A stretch of 64,000 nt of DNA from Prorocentrum cordatum (taxonomy: Eukaryota > Sar > Dinophyceae > Prorocentrales > Prorocentraceae), in the NCBI GenBank assembly GCA_963575745.1, contig CAUYUJ010018716.1, positions 1 through 64,000 of the forward strand, given 5' to 3'. The notes under the pieces were generated by a model. That model had not been told where the DNA came from. It was given only the letters and a program-made list of their open reading frames with translations, and did no database searches. A program made the position numbers and the translations under genes. Shown piece after piece: positions 22,196-32,520 of this stretch. Within the stretch, counting starts at the first letter, position 1; each line of letters opens with the position of its first letter.

Positions 22196-22335
22196 AAGCC
22201 GAGGCGGTGTGTGTGTGTGTGTGTCAGAATGAGCTTTCAAAAAGACTGGCCTGAGAGTTTTCAGGATCGGCCACGTGGCTTCAGCGATGTCTTGAGAGAT
22301 TCTCCTGAGGGCTCCCTCGTGGCCACTTTTGCTCT

Positions 22336-22357
22336 GTCTCGAGCCGTCTTGACTCAA
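22336..22357 (+). other. Possible spliced-leader relict (weak)
   Basis: AGCCGTCTTGACTCAAG (22342-22358) matches the DinoSL core at 14 of 17 positions. It lies about 270 bp upstream of the ATG at 22625. The weaker match could be chance. Confidence 0.3.
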
Positions 22358-22398
22358 GCCGAAGGACAAAAGTACGGCGCAATCAAAACTGCCGAAGA

Positions 22399-22520
22399 TC
22401 CGCGCGGATCTCTTTGGTCGGCGCTGGACCCCACTGGCGGCGACGGACGCCGCCCCTGTCGCGCCACGCGCACCGAGGGGAGGGGGGTCCAGCGCCGACC
22501 CGAGGAAGCCGCGCGCACCT
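22399..22520. repeat. Hairpin element, copy with perfect 15-bp arms
   Basis: GGTCGGCGCTGGACC (22416-22430) is perfectly inverted at 22486-22500 (GGTCCAGCGCCGACC). It is flanked by CCGCGCGGATC and CCGCGCGCACCTCC, as in the other family members. It sits directly upstream of the ankyrin-type frame, so it may be in the 5-prime leader. Confidence 0.7.
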
Positions 22521-22624
22521 CCGGAGGTCTCTGCATCGTGCCGCCTCTCGTTCTTCGGCCCTGGCCCGGCGCCTCACCAACAAAGCAGGGCGCGGCCGGG
22601 ACCCGTGCGGATCCCCGCCGGCCG

Positions 22625-23440
22625 ATGGCGCCCAAGGCGACGAAGGCGAAGGCGGCCTCCAAGGCGGCCTCGGCCAAGGCGGCCCCTGCGGCCGCCAAGG
22701 CCAAGGCCAAGGCCAAGGAGGGGCCCCGCTCGCCCGCTGCGGGCTCCGCCGCCGCCGCGGTGCGGCAGTCTCGGTCGGGTGCTGCCGTGGCGGATGACGA
22801 CCCGAAGGTGGCGAAAGCGGAGCGAATGCTGCGTCTTTGCCTCGAGGAGACCGAGATCGCAAGAGTCGACGGCCGTGTCCTCGACATCGCCGTCAGCGAG
22901 GCGCGGGTGACGGACGGTGTTGATGGGAAGCTGGTGGCGCTCGCGGAGGCGCGGTTGGAGGAGGTCCGTGCCTTCGAGGCGGAGCTCAAGAAGGCGGCCG
23001 ATGAGTTGCGAACGAGGAAGGACGCGGCCATCGAGCAGCACAACACAGAAAATGAGGCTTTTGCGGACGCGTACGAGGCGCGGCAGCAGCTAAAGAAGGA
23101 GATTGAGGCGTTGTTTGATGCAGTGGGCGATGGAGATCTGGGCAAGGTGCGCAGATTTGTGGACAAATGTATGATTCTGGAGGAAGGCACCCCTTCACCA
23201 CCGCCGATGGCTATTGATGTTGAGGACCATGATGGAAACACACCCCTCTCGGAAGCAGCATGCTACGGCGAAGTCGAGATTGTCGATCAAGACGCTTGCG
23301 GCGAATCACCGCCGCCCTCCGCATGCTGGAAGCGCCGGTGTGGCCGAAAATTGTGGCCAAAGAGTGGACATGCTGTCGGATTATTTGTTTCCCTGGCCGT
23401 AATTAGTACAAGACCTTCGGGAACATTTGGGGTAGGATGA
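22625..23440 (+). CDS. Coiled-coil / ankyrin-repeat protein, 5-prime exon(s)
   Basis: ATG 22625 starts MAPKATKAKA, a basic Lys/Ala-rich tail (residues 1-50). A long charged helix follows (about 60-165; LEEVRAFEAELKKAADELRT), likely coiled coil. Next is an ankyrin-like pair, ALFDAVGDGDLGKVRRFVD (about 162-180), then DHDGNTPLSEAACYGEVEIVD (201-221). The text is ankyrin-like up to codon 221 (23285) and then becomes unlike ankyrin. At that point the sequence joins a core (GCGGCGAATCACCGCCGCC) repeated at 25.8, 26.3, 27.2 and 28.7 kb inside the following minisatellite. The frame ends at a stop at 23438. Either the true exon ends near 23285 and more ankyrin exons lie downstream, or the gene is truncated. 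Ankyrin repeats mediate protein binding; the partner is unknown. An earlier in-frame ATG exists, but upstream text covers the hairpin element. Confidence 0.65.
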   Translation: MAPKATKAKAASKAASAKAAPAAAKAKAKAKEGPRSPAAGSAAAAVRQSRSGAAVADDDPKVAKAERMLRLCLEETEIARVDGRVLDIAVSEARVTDGVDGKLVALAEARLEEVRAFEAELKKAADELRTRKDAAIEQHNTENEAFADAYEARQQLKKEIEALFDAVGDGDLGKVRRFVDKCMILEEGTPSPPPMAIDVEDHDGNTPLSEAACYGEVEIVDQDACGESPPPSACWKRRCGRKLWPKSGHAVGLFVSLAVISTRPSGTFGVG

Positions 23441-24011
23441 GGGAGAGCATCAGGGGAGGGAGGAGGATTCGGAGTCGGAGGAGGAGGAGGAGGAGGATTT
23501 GCCTTTTGGGGAGCCCATTGGGGCACTCTCGGCGCCTCTTGGGAGATCCCTGGGGGCCTCCTGGAGGCCTTTGGGGGGCCTCCTTGCGCCTTCGGGGGGG
23601 CCTTTGGAGGTTCCTTGGGGGCCTCCTTTGCCGTCTTAGGACCTTCCTTGCCCGTCTGACGCTGTCGGAAGCAGTTTTGGGGGGCCTCTCTCGGCCGCCT
23701 TGGGGCCTTCTTGAGGCGCTCCAGGGTCGTCTTGAATGCTATCTTGGGTGTGTTTGAGGCCTCTTGGGCCGTCTTGGGGCCGTCTTGGGGGCCTCTTGGG
23801 CAGTCGTGGGGCCATCTTGGAGGAGTCTTAGCCTCTTAGGCCGTCTGGGGCCGTCGGAAGTCAGAAACAAGAAAATGTCAAATCAGTCAAACACCTTAGG
23901 AAGATCAATGATTTAGGCTGCTTCGCGCCTTCCTGGAAACACCTCTTGGAGGCCTCTCTGAGCCGTCGTGTGGCCTTCTTGAAGCCCCCCGTCGGCGCCT
24001 CCGGCGCTGCC

Positions 24012-24088
24012 CCTGGCGCGCGGAGCGCGCCAGGGAGGGTGGTCCAGCGCAGATCCAAGGAATCCGCGCGGAGCGCCAAAAGTTTATG
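24012..24088. repeat. Hairpin element inside the minisatellite
   Basis: Inner hairpin CCTGGCGCG / CGCGCCAGG (24012-24034), then CAGCGCAGATCCAAGGAATC, CCGCGCGGAG and CCAAAAGTTTATG. The right half is almost identical to the element at 18942-19070. The left arm is lost. Confidence 0.7.
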
Positions 24089-24744
24089 CTTATGACGCTT
24101 TTTTGTTTTGCAAATAAGAAAAAGCCTCTGGAGACCCGCTTAGGGCCTGCTGGGCCGTCTCGGGCCATCGTGGGCCCATCTTGGGCCGTCCTGGGCGCAT
24201 TTTGGGCCGTCTTGGAGACACCTTGAGGCCAGCTTGGGTTTTCTTGGGGCCATGGTCGCCGTCTTGGAGATCATCTTGGCAGTCTTGGAGACCATCCTGG
24301 GACCGCCTGGAGCAGGAAGACCGAAGACCTGGGAAGATTCCGGGTCCTTCTGTGTTTGCGGAATCGACAGAAGGCCCATGAGACATGTTCAAAAGGACCG
24401 ACAACTACCTGAAATTCGGCGCGGATAAGTGTAACAAGTAATTGATTTGTGCATCCTAGAGGTCATCTTGGAACCCTCTTGGGGCGTCTTGGGGGGCAAC
24501 TTGGGCAATATGTGGTCCATCTTCGGCCATCTTGAGTGTATCTCGGCCGTCTCGGAGTCACGCTCACTGGTGCCAGCTGGAGCTCTCTTGAGGATCGCGG
24601 AGATGATTGTTTTCCTCTTCCTGTATATCCTTAGGGGTCCTTCCGTGTGGCCAGCGGAGGGCCGAAGGGCGTCCAGGCGAAAGACCCAACCATGTGCACG
24701 TGTGAATGTCGCAGTTGTAAGTCTCGTTTTCGATGGAATTACCT

Positions 24745-25625
24745 CTGGATCTTCCTTCGTGGCCACGAAACGCTGTATTGGGTGGCGCGGACGCATGTGG
24801 TCACAGCCGCTGGGGATTTCGGTGGAGCTCCCCATGGGGCCTCGAAGCGCTGTACTATGTGGCGCGGGCGCATGTGGTCACAGCCAGTGGGGCTTTCTAT
24901 GGAGCTCCCTCTAGGGGCCACGAACTGTTGTTCTGGGCGGCGCGAACGCATGTGGTCACAGCCACTGGGGCCATCGGTGAGCTCCCTGTGGGGCCACGAA
25001 ACGCCGTCGGACGCATGTGGTCACAGCCATGGGGGTTCTCTTTGGAGCTCCCTATGGAGCCTCGAAGCTTTGTTCTGGGCGGCGCGGACGCATGTGGTCA
25101 CAGCCACTGGGGCCATCGGTGGAGCTCTCTATAGGGCCGCGAAGCGTTGTCCTGGGCTGCGCGGACGCATGTGGTCACAGCATCTGGGGCCATCGGTGGA
25201 GCTCCCTATGGGGCTACCACGAAACGCTGTACTGCGTGGTGCGGACGCATGTGGTCACGGCCACTGGGGCTGTCGGTGGAGCTCCCTTTGGGGCCACGGA
25301 GCGCTGTACTGGGCGGCGCGGGCGCATGTGTTCACAGCCGCTGGGGCCATCGGTGGAGCTCCCTGTGGGGCCACGAAACGCCGTACTCGGTGGCGCTGGG
25401 CGCATGTGGTCACAGCTACTGGGGCCTTCGGTGGAGCTCCTATTGGGCCACGAAGTGCCGTACTGCGTGGCGCGGGACGCCTGTGGTCACAGCCGCTGGG
25501 CCCTTCGGTGGAGCTCCATAGGGGGCCACGAAGCGCCGTAGTGGGTGGCGCGAGACGCCTGTGGTCACAGCCACTGGAGCCTTCGGTGGAGCTCCCCATG
25601 GGGCCACGAAGCGTTTTACTGGGTG
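24745..25625. repeat. 77-bp tandem repeat, 11 units
   Basis: Marked by GCATGTGGTCACAGCC at about 24793, 24870, 24940, 25012, 25090, 25167, 25247, 25324, 25402, 25480 and 25557. Units also carry GTGGAGCTCCCTATGGGGCC. The array interrupts the minisatellite. Long frames on both strands are repeat-driven. Confidence 0.85.
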
Positions 25626-25795
25626 CGCTGAATTGGTGGACATGCAGAGGGCAGAGGCAAAGGGGGGAGGAGAAGAAGAAGGAGGAGGAGGAACGCGGGG
25701 CGCTGTCTGTTCAAAACGAGTACCCAACACCAAATGATGGTTGGGAAAAAACAACTACCTAAAAGTTCGTACGCCTTGAATACGTCTGGCAAGGC

Positions 25796-25880
25796 ACAGG
25801 GGGTGGCGGATCGAAGACGCCTACGGCGAATCACCGCCGCCCCCTCCCTTTTGGAAGCGCCTACGTGGCCGAACGTTGTT
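25796..25880. repeat. Conserved node 1: GGCGG inverted repeat / ankyrin-like core
   Basis: GGTGGCGGATCGAAGACGCC, then CTACGGCGAATCACCGCCGC and TTTTGGAAGCGCCTACGTGG. The ends GGCGGAT and ATCACCGCC are inverted. The core also forms the 3-prime end of the ankyrin frame at 23290. Other nodes are at 26318-26390, 27165-27245, 28708-28790 and a partial one at 30675. Confidence 0.7.
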
Positions 25881-26317
25881 GCCAGAGCTCGGCCACGTTA
25901 TTGGACTCTGTAGTCCCCCAGCCGTTGTGGAAACGCTCCTGGGAATACCTGGGGTAGAAAGAAGAGGAGGAGGACAGATCTCGTCGGGTTTTCCTGGAGG
26001 TTCTCTCGGAGGCCTCTTGCGGGCTCTTGGGCCGTCTCGGGCCACCTTGGGCCCATCTTGTGCTGTCCTGGATGCATCTCCGGCCGTCTAGGAGACATCT
26101 TGAGGCCATCTCGGGTTCTCTTGGGGTTCGTCTTGGAGGCCATCTTGGAGCCGTCTGGAGCGGGAAGACTGATGAACTGGGAACTTTACGGGATTGTATG
26201 ATGCGGGAAGACCGGCGACCTTGGAAGTTCACAGGTTTCATTCCGTGTCGGCGGAATTGGCCGAAGTTTTAGAAACCTTAAAGAATTTGGTACGCCGTGC
26301 ACCCTTGTGGCAAGCAA

Positions 26318-26390
26318 AGGGGGCGGCGGATCGAAGACGCCTACGTCGAATCACCGCCGCCCCCTGCTTTTTTGGAAGCGCCTAGGCTAG
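26318..26390. repeat. Conserved node 2
   Basis: The same core as node 1 with a GTCGAATCACCGCC variant, preceded by CACCCTTGTGGCAAGCAAAG. It is followed by GA-rich microsatellite sequence (26460-26550). Confidence 0.65.
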
Positions 26391-27164
26391 AGCTGTCGGG
26401 CCATGTGTTCCCCCAGCCGTCGCTGGAACCTTTCGGGAGACAAGTGAGAAAGAAGGTAATGAGGAGGAGGGAAGAGGAAGTACGAGGAGGAGGAGGAGAA
26501 GAAGGAGGAGAAGGAGGAGGAGAAGGAGGAGGTGGAAGAAGACGCCTCTTGGAAGCCTCTTGTGGCACTCTTGAGGTCTCCAAGGAGCGTCCTGGGCTCC
26601 AAGAGGCCTATATGGGGCTTTCTTGGGCCTCTATGGGGTTTCCTTGGGCCTCTTGAGGTCCTCTGGGGGCTTGTTCGGGGCCTCTTGGGCGATCTTTGGG
26701 GGCTCCTGGGCCGTCTCGGGCCGTCGGAAGGCCGAAAAGAATCCATCAACATCCTGCGAACAAAGAACTAATGCATTTGGCTTCTTCGGGCCCTCCTGAA
26801 GGCCCTTCTGGAGGCCTCTTGGGCTGCCTTGAAGGCCTCTTGGGGGCCTCTGTAGGGCCTCTTTAGGGTCTCTTGGGCAATCTTAGAGCCATCTTGGACT
26901 GTCTTAGTGGCTTCTTGGGCGAACTTGGAGGCGTCCTGGACCCTCTTGTGCCGTCTTGGAGGCCATCTGGGACCATCTTGGGTGAAGTTGGAGGCCACCT
27001 TGGCCGTCTTGGAGCCCATCTTGGAGCTATCTGGAGAATCTTTGCAACCACATCTGGAGCAGCGTTCCGGGTGGCCGACGCGCCGGGCCGAAGCCCTAGG
27101 GGGAGTTCTAAAACCAAAAAACTCATGAACCTCAGCACGCCAGGCACCCTTGTGGCACGCCAAC

Positions 27165-27245
27165 AGGGGGCGGGGGATCGAAGACGCCTACGGCGAATCA
27201 CCGCCGCCCCTTGCCTTTTTGGAAGCGCCTATGTGGCCGAACGTT
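27165..27245. repeat. Conserved node 3
   Basis: Core preceded by CACGCCAGGCACCCTTGTGG and followed by GGCCGAACGTTGAGGCCAGA. This is nearly identical to node 4 at 28708, including about 200 bp of downstream flank, so nodes 3 and 4 are recent duplicates. Confidence 0.7.
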
Positions 27246-28707
27246 GAGGCCAGACCTGCCAGGCTATCGGACCATGTGTTCCCCGAATCGGTTTGGAAAG
27301 CCTTCGGGGAACACGTGGGCATCGTGAAGGTCATCTTGGTCGCCTGGAGGCCATTTTGACCCTTTCGGGCCTTCTTGGAAGACGTCTTGGAGGGCTCTTG
27401 GGCCGTCTTGGGGACCATCTTGAGCGTCTTGGAGGCCTCTTGGGCCGTCTTGGGGGCCTCTTGGGGCCGTCTTGGGCCTCTTGGGCGATCTTTGGGGGCT
27501 TTTGTGCAGTCTCGGGCCGTCGGAAGGCAGAAAAAAAACAAATGCATGGGAAATCAATGCTTTGGGCCTTTTCGGGCCTTCCTGGAGGCCCTCTTGGAGG
27601 CCTCTTGGGCCGTCTTGGACCAGCTTAGTGCCATCTTCGGCCGTCTTGGTGGGCCCCTGTCCCGTCCGACGCCGTCGAAAGCCGTTTGGGGGGCCTCTCT
27701 GAGCCGACTCGGGGTCCTCTTGGAATGCTCTAGGGCCGTCTTGGAGGCCATCTTGGGCGTCTTCAAAGCCTCCTGGGCCGTCTTGGGCCTCTTGGGGCCT
27801 TCTAGGGGCCATCTTGGAGGCCTCTCGGGCGATCCTTGGGCGATCTTTGGGGGCTCTCAGGCCGTATAGACCGAAACGAAGCAAATGTCAGAATCCTTCA
27901 AAAACCAATAGAAAGTCAGTGCTTTGGGCCTTTTTGGGCCTTCCTGGAGGCCCTCTTGGAGGCCTCTTGGGCCGTCTCGGGCCAGCTTCGAGCCAACTTC
28001 GGCTATCTTGGTAGGCTCCTGGCCCGTCTGACGCCGTCGGAAGCCGTTTGGGGGGCCTCTTTGGCCCGACTTGGGGCCCTCTTGGGGTGCTCCAGGGCCG
28101 TCTTTGGGACCATCTTGGGCGTCTTGGAGGCCTCTTGGGTCGTCTTTGTGCCCTCTTGGGGCCGTCTCGGGGGCCTCTTGGGCAGTCCTGAGGCCATCTT
28201 GGAGGCCTCTTGGGCGCTGTGGGGGCGATCTTGGGGGCCTCTTGGGCCGTCTTGGGTCGTCGGAAAGCCGAGAAGAAGCGAATGCCAACATCCTTCAAAA
28301 ACCTATGGAAAATCAAGGATTTGGGCCTCTTCGGGCCCTCCTGGAGGACCTCTTGGAGGCCTCTTGGGCCGTCTTGGAGGCCTCTGGGGGGGGGCCTCTT
28401 GGGTCGTTTTGGGCTGCCTTGGACTCTCTTGGGCCGTCTTGGAGGCCGTCTTGGACCATCTTGGGCGAACTTGGAGGCCATCTTGGACCATCTTGGAGGC
28501 CATCTTGGGCCAACATGGCCATCTTGGAGACCATCTTGAGCCGTCTTGGAGAATTGTCTGTGGACGTTGAGGTCGTTTGCGGGCCTGGAGCTCCCTCCTG
28601 GGACCCCGGCGGGACGGGCCGAAGCGCCAGGGAGAGCTCTTTTGGAAAAAGAACCAAAACAAAAACCGTAACAAGTCCAGCACGCCAGGCACCCCTGTGA
28701 TGAATCA

Positions 28708-28790
28708 ACAGGGGGCGGCGGATCTAAGACGCCTACGGCGAATCACCGCCGCCCCCTGCCTTTTTGGAAGCGCCTAGGTGGCCGAACGTT
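28708..28790. repeat. Conserved node 4
   Basis: Core with intact inverted ends GGGGGCGGCGGAT and ATCACCGCCGCCCCC. A degenerate fifth relative lies at 30675 (ACAGGGTGCGGCGGAT only). Confidence 0.7.
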
Positions 28791-30699
28791 GAGGCCAGAC
28801 CTGCCAAGCTATCGGACCATGTGTTCCCCGAATCGGTTTGGAGAGCCTTCGGGGAACACGTGGGCATCTTGAAAGTCATCTTGGCCGCCTGGAGGCCATT
28901 TTGACCCTTTCGGGCCTTCTTGGAAGACGTCTTGGAGGGCTCTTGGGCCGTCTTGGGGGCCATCTTGAGCGTCTTGGTCTTGAGCCGTCTTGGGGGGCCT
29001 CTGGGGGCCGTCGTGGGACTCTTGGGCGATCTTTGGGTGCACTTGGGCAGTCTCGGGCCGTCGGAAGGCAGAAAAAAAAAACAAAAAAAAAAAAATGCCA
29101 CAACCCTTCAAACATTCATGGGAAATCAATGATTTTGACCTTTTCGGCCCTTCCTGGAGGCCCTCTTGGATGCCTCTTGGGCCGTCTTGAGCCATCTTAG
29201 GGCAATCTTCGGCCGTCTTGGTGGGCTCCTGGCCCGTCCGGCGCCGTCGGACGCCGTTTGGGAGGCCCCTTTGGGTCGACTTGGGGTCCTCTTGGAATGC
29301 TCCAGGGCCGTCTTGGAGGCTATCTTGGGCGTCTTAAAAGCCTTCTGGGCCTTCTTGGGGGCCTCTTGGGCCGTTCTGGGGCCATCTTGGAGGCCTCTTG
29401 GGCGATACTTGGGCGATCTTTGGGGGCTCGCCGTATTGGCTGAAAAGAAACAAATGCCAAAAACCTTTAAACACCTAAGGGCAAAACAATGTTGTTGCCC
29501 TTCCTGGAGGCCCTCTTGGAGGCCTCTTGGGCCGTATTGGGCCAGCTTCGAGCCAACTTCGGCCATCTTGGTAGGCTCCTGGCCCGTCTGACGCCGTCGG
29601 AAGCCGTTTGGGGGGCCTCTCTGGCCCGACTTGGGGCCCTCTTGGGGTGTTTCAGGGCCGTCTTAGAGACCATCTTGGGCGTCTTGGAAGCTTCTTGGGT
29701 CGTCTTTGTGCCCTCTTGGGACCGTCTTGGGGGCCTCTTGGGCAGTCCTGAGGCCGTCTTGGAGGCCTCTTGGGAGCTGTGGGGGCGATCTTGGGGGCCT
29801 CTTGGGCCGTCTTGGGTCGTCGGAAAGCCGAAAAGGAGCAATACCAACATCCTTCCAAAACCTAATGAATTGGCCTCTTCGGGCCCTCCTGGAGGACCTC
29901 TTGGAGGCCTCCTGGGCCGTCTTGGAGGCCTCTTGGGTACGTCTTGGGCCGTCTTGGGCCGTCTTGGAGGTTTCTTGGGCGGACTTGGAGGCACATTCTC
30001 CTCTCTTGGGCGGATTTGGAGGCCATCTTGGAGGCCATCTTGGGCCATCTTGGCCGTCTTGGAGGCCATCTTGGCCGTCTTGGAGGCCTCTTGGGGCCCT
30101 CTTGGCGCCGTCTTGGGGGCCTCTTGGGCCGTCAAGGGGCCATCTTGGAGATCTCGTGGGCGATCTTGGGGCGATCTTGGGGGCCTCTTGGGCCGTCTTG
30201 AGCCGTCGGAATGCCGAGAAGAAGCAAATCCAAAAATCATTCACACACGGAAAGAAAATCAATGATTTGGGCCTCTTCGGGCCTTCCTGGAGGACCTCTT
30301 GGAGGCCTTTGGGGCCGTATTGAAGGCCTCTTGGGCCGTCTTGGGCCATGTTGAGGCCATCCTGAGGCTAGCTGAGGCCGTCTTGGATACATTTTGGGCC
30401 GTCTTGGAGGCATCTTGGGGCCATCTTAGCAGTCTTGGAGGCCATCTTGGGCCGTCTTGGAGACGTCTTGGAGACCATCCTGGGCCATCTTGGCCGTCTT
30501 GGACGCCATCTTGGGCCAACTGGAGGAAACAGAGGCACGACGGACGCGTTTTGAGATCCTTTCCGGGTGGCCGGCGGGACGGGCCGAAGCCCCAGGGGGA
30601 GTTCTTTTTTGGACAAATACTCAAAACCAACACCGATAGGGTTCGGCACGCCAGGCACCCTTGCGATGAATCGACAGGGTGCGGCGGATAACGGAAAGA

Positions 30700-31140
30700 G
30701 CGAGGTACGAGTGATGACGTTCTGGTGTGGGCGAAGCCCTAAAGGGAAGGGTTCCAGGGGAGGGAGGAGAGGAGGAGGAGGAGGAGGAGCAGGAACAAGA
30801 GGATGAGGAGGAGGAGGAGGAGGAGTAGGAGGAGGAGGGGGAGGAGGAAAAGGAGAAGGAGGAGGGGAGGCGAGAACGAGAAAAAGAGGGGGTGGGGGAC
30901 GGGAAGGTTGGACGATGAGGGGCAATCAGTCGGAAGAGAGATGCGAAAGAGGAGGAATGAGGAAAGAGGAGGAAGGAGAAAAGAGGAGGATGAGGAGGAC
31001 GAGGAGGAAGGGGGGGTGAGGAGGAGGGAGGAGGAGGGATTGGAGGCAACCTCCAGTTGACATCCCGCCCCCTGCCCCCTCCCCGCCTCCCGCCCCGCCC
31101 CCCCTCCTTGATCCTGACCCCCACGACAATTCACAATATG
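30700..31140. repeat. GGA-rich microsatellite region
   Basis: GGA/GAG repeats at 30755-31045 with short interruptions, then C-rich sequence. Open frames on both strands are artefacts. Confidence 0.8.
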
Positions 31141-31154
31141 AATACTACTCTCCT

Positions 31155-32520
31155 ACCTAACAGCGAAGACTGATAGGCTTCTAATAAGGTCAAAAGAGCA
31201 TCATGACTCCCAAGGGGGGTCTGGGCGGCATCCGGGGAGCTGGGTCCGAACTTGTTTTTCGCAAACGGTCACACACTTCGTGCTCTTCGACCTCCCAGAA
31301 CTCCATTCCCGGGCCACATTCTGAATGCCCGGAGCCAACTGTAGGCCACTTCGTGCTCTTCGTCTTCCCAGAACTCCATTCCCGGGCCACATTTTGGATG
31401 CCCGGAGCCAACTGTAGGCCACTTCGTGCTCTTCGATTTCCCAGAACTCCATTCCCGGGCCACATTTTGGATGCCCGGAGCCAACTGTAGGCCACTTCGT
31501 GCTCTTCCATTTCCCAGAACTCCATTCCCGGGCACATTTTGGATGCCCGGAGCCAACTGTAGGCCACTTCGTGTCTTCGCTACCAGAACACATTCCCAGG
31601 CCACATTTTTGATGCCCGGAGCCACTGAAGGCCACTTCGTGCTTTCAGTTCCCAGACTCCATTCCGGCATGATTTTGAATGTCCGGGGCCAGCTGCAGGC
31701 CACTTCCCGTTCTCAGAGTGTAGGCCAGAATTGCTCCCTTCACTTCCCAGATGCTGAGGCAGATGCTCTGCTGAGGCTGGTGCAGGCTGAGGCTGCAGGC
31801 TGAGGCTGAGGCCGAGGCTGAAGGCAGACTGAGCTGAGGCTGAAGCAGGCTGAGGCTGCAGGCTGAGGCTGAGGCTGAGGCAGGCTGATGCTGAGGCAGG
31901 CTGAGGCTGAGGCTGAGGCTGATGCAGGCTGAGGCTGAGGCAGGCTGAGGCTGAGGCCGAGGCTGAAGGCAGACTGAGGCTGAGGCTGAAGCAGGCTGAG
32001 GCTGAGAGGCTGAGGCTGAGGCTGAGGCTGAGGCAGGCTGGCTGAGGCAGGCTGAGGCTGAGGCTGAGGCTGATGCAGGCTGAGGCTGAGGCAGGCTGAG
32101 GCTGAGGCCGAGGCTGAGGCAGGCTGAGAGGCTGAGGCTGAGGCTGAGGCCGAGGCTCTGAGGCTGAGGCTGAGGCTGAGGCAGGCTGAGGCTGAGGCTG
32201 AGGCGAGGCAGGCTGATGCTGAGGCAGGCTGAGGCTGAGGCTGAGGCTGATGCAGGCTGAGGCTGAGGAGGCAGGCTGAGGCCGAGGCTGAAGGCAGACT
32301 GAGGCTGAGGCTGAAGCCGGCTGAGGCTGAGGCTGAGGCAGGCTGAGGCTGAGGCTGAGGCAGACTTAGGCTGAGGCTGTGACTGCGACTGCCGTTGCCG
32401 CTGCGACTGTCATCGCGCATGCGACTACGACTGCGAGAACAGCAGAATTCTGCAACTGGGTTATCATTTGAATCTTAAGGGGAATGCTTCCAAATATGCT
32501 CCTACACATCGCTGTTAGGT
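31155..32520. repeat. Composite element, copy 5 (complete, perfect 12-bp inverted ends)
   Basis: ACCTAACAGCGA (31155-31166) and TCGCTGTTAGGT (32509-32520) are exact reverse complements, defining a 1366-bp unit. It holds the leader, 73-bp units (31265-31740), the AGGCTG satellite (31745-32370) and the conserved tail. An ACGTATTG tract follows (32540-32735). It encodes no transposase, so if mobile it is non-autonomous. Confidence 0.8.

Larger units (their letters stand above)
23441..30560. repeat. 7-kb minisatellite / higher-order repeat
   Basis: The basic unit is a degenerate 24-30-bp repeat of the type CTTGGGCCGTCTTGGAGGCC. On top is a higher-order unit of about 350-390 bp, marked by a non-repeat link (CCGTCGGAAAGCCGA, then AATCCTTCAAAAACC-like text) at about 27518, 27866, 28258, 29058, 29432, 29818 and 30208, with older copies at 23846 and 26721. 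Long frames on both strands (Gln-Asp-Gly-Pro-Arg-rich on minus, Leu-Gly-Arg-rich on plus) arise from the repeat and keep changing phase. I do not call them genes. Confidence 0.8.

Noticed and set aside
23441-30560. Long Gln-Asp-Gly-Pro-Arg-rich and Leu-Gly-Arg-rich frames on both strands
   Set aside because: They follow the minisatellite unit, shift phase repeatedly, lack unique sequence and are equally open on both strands.
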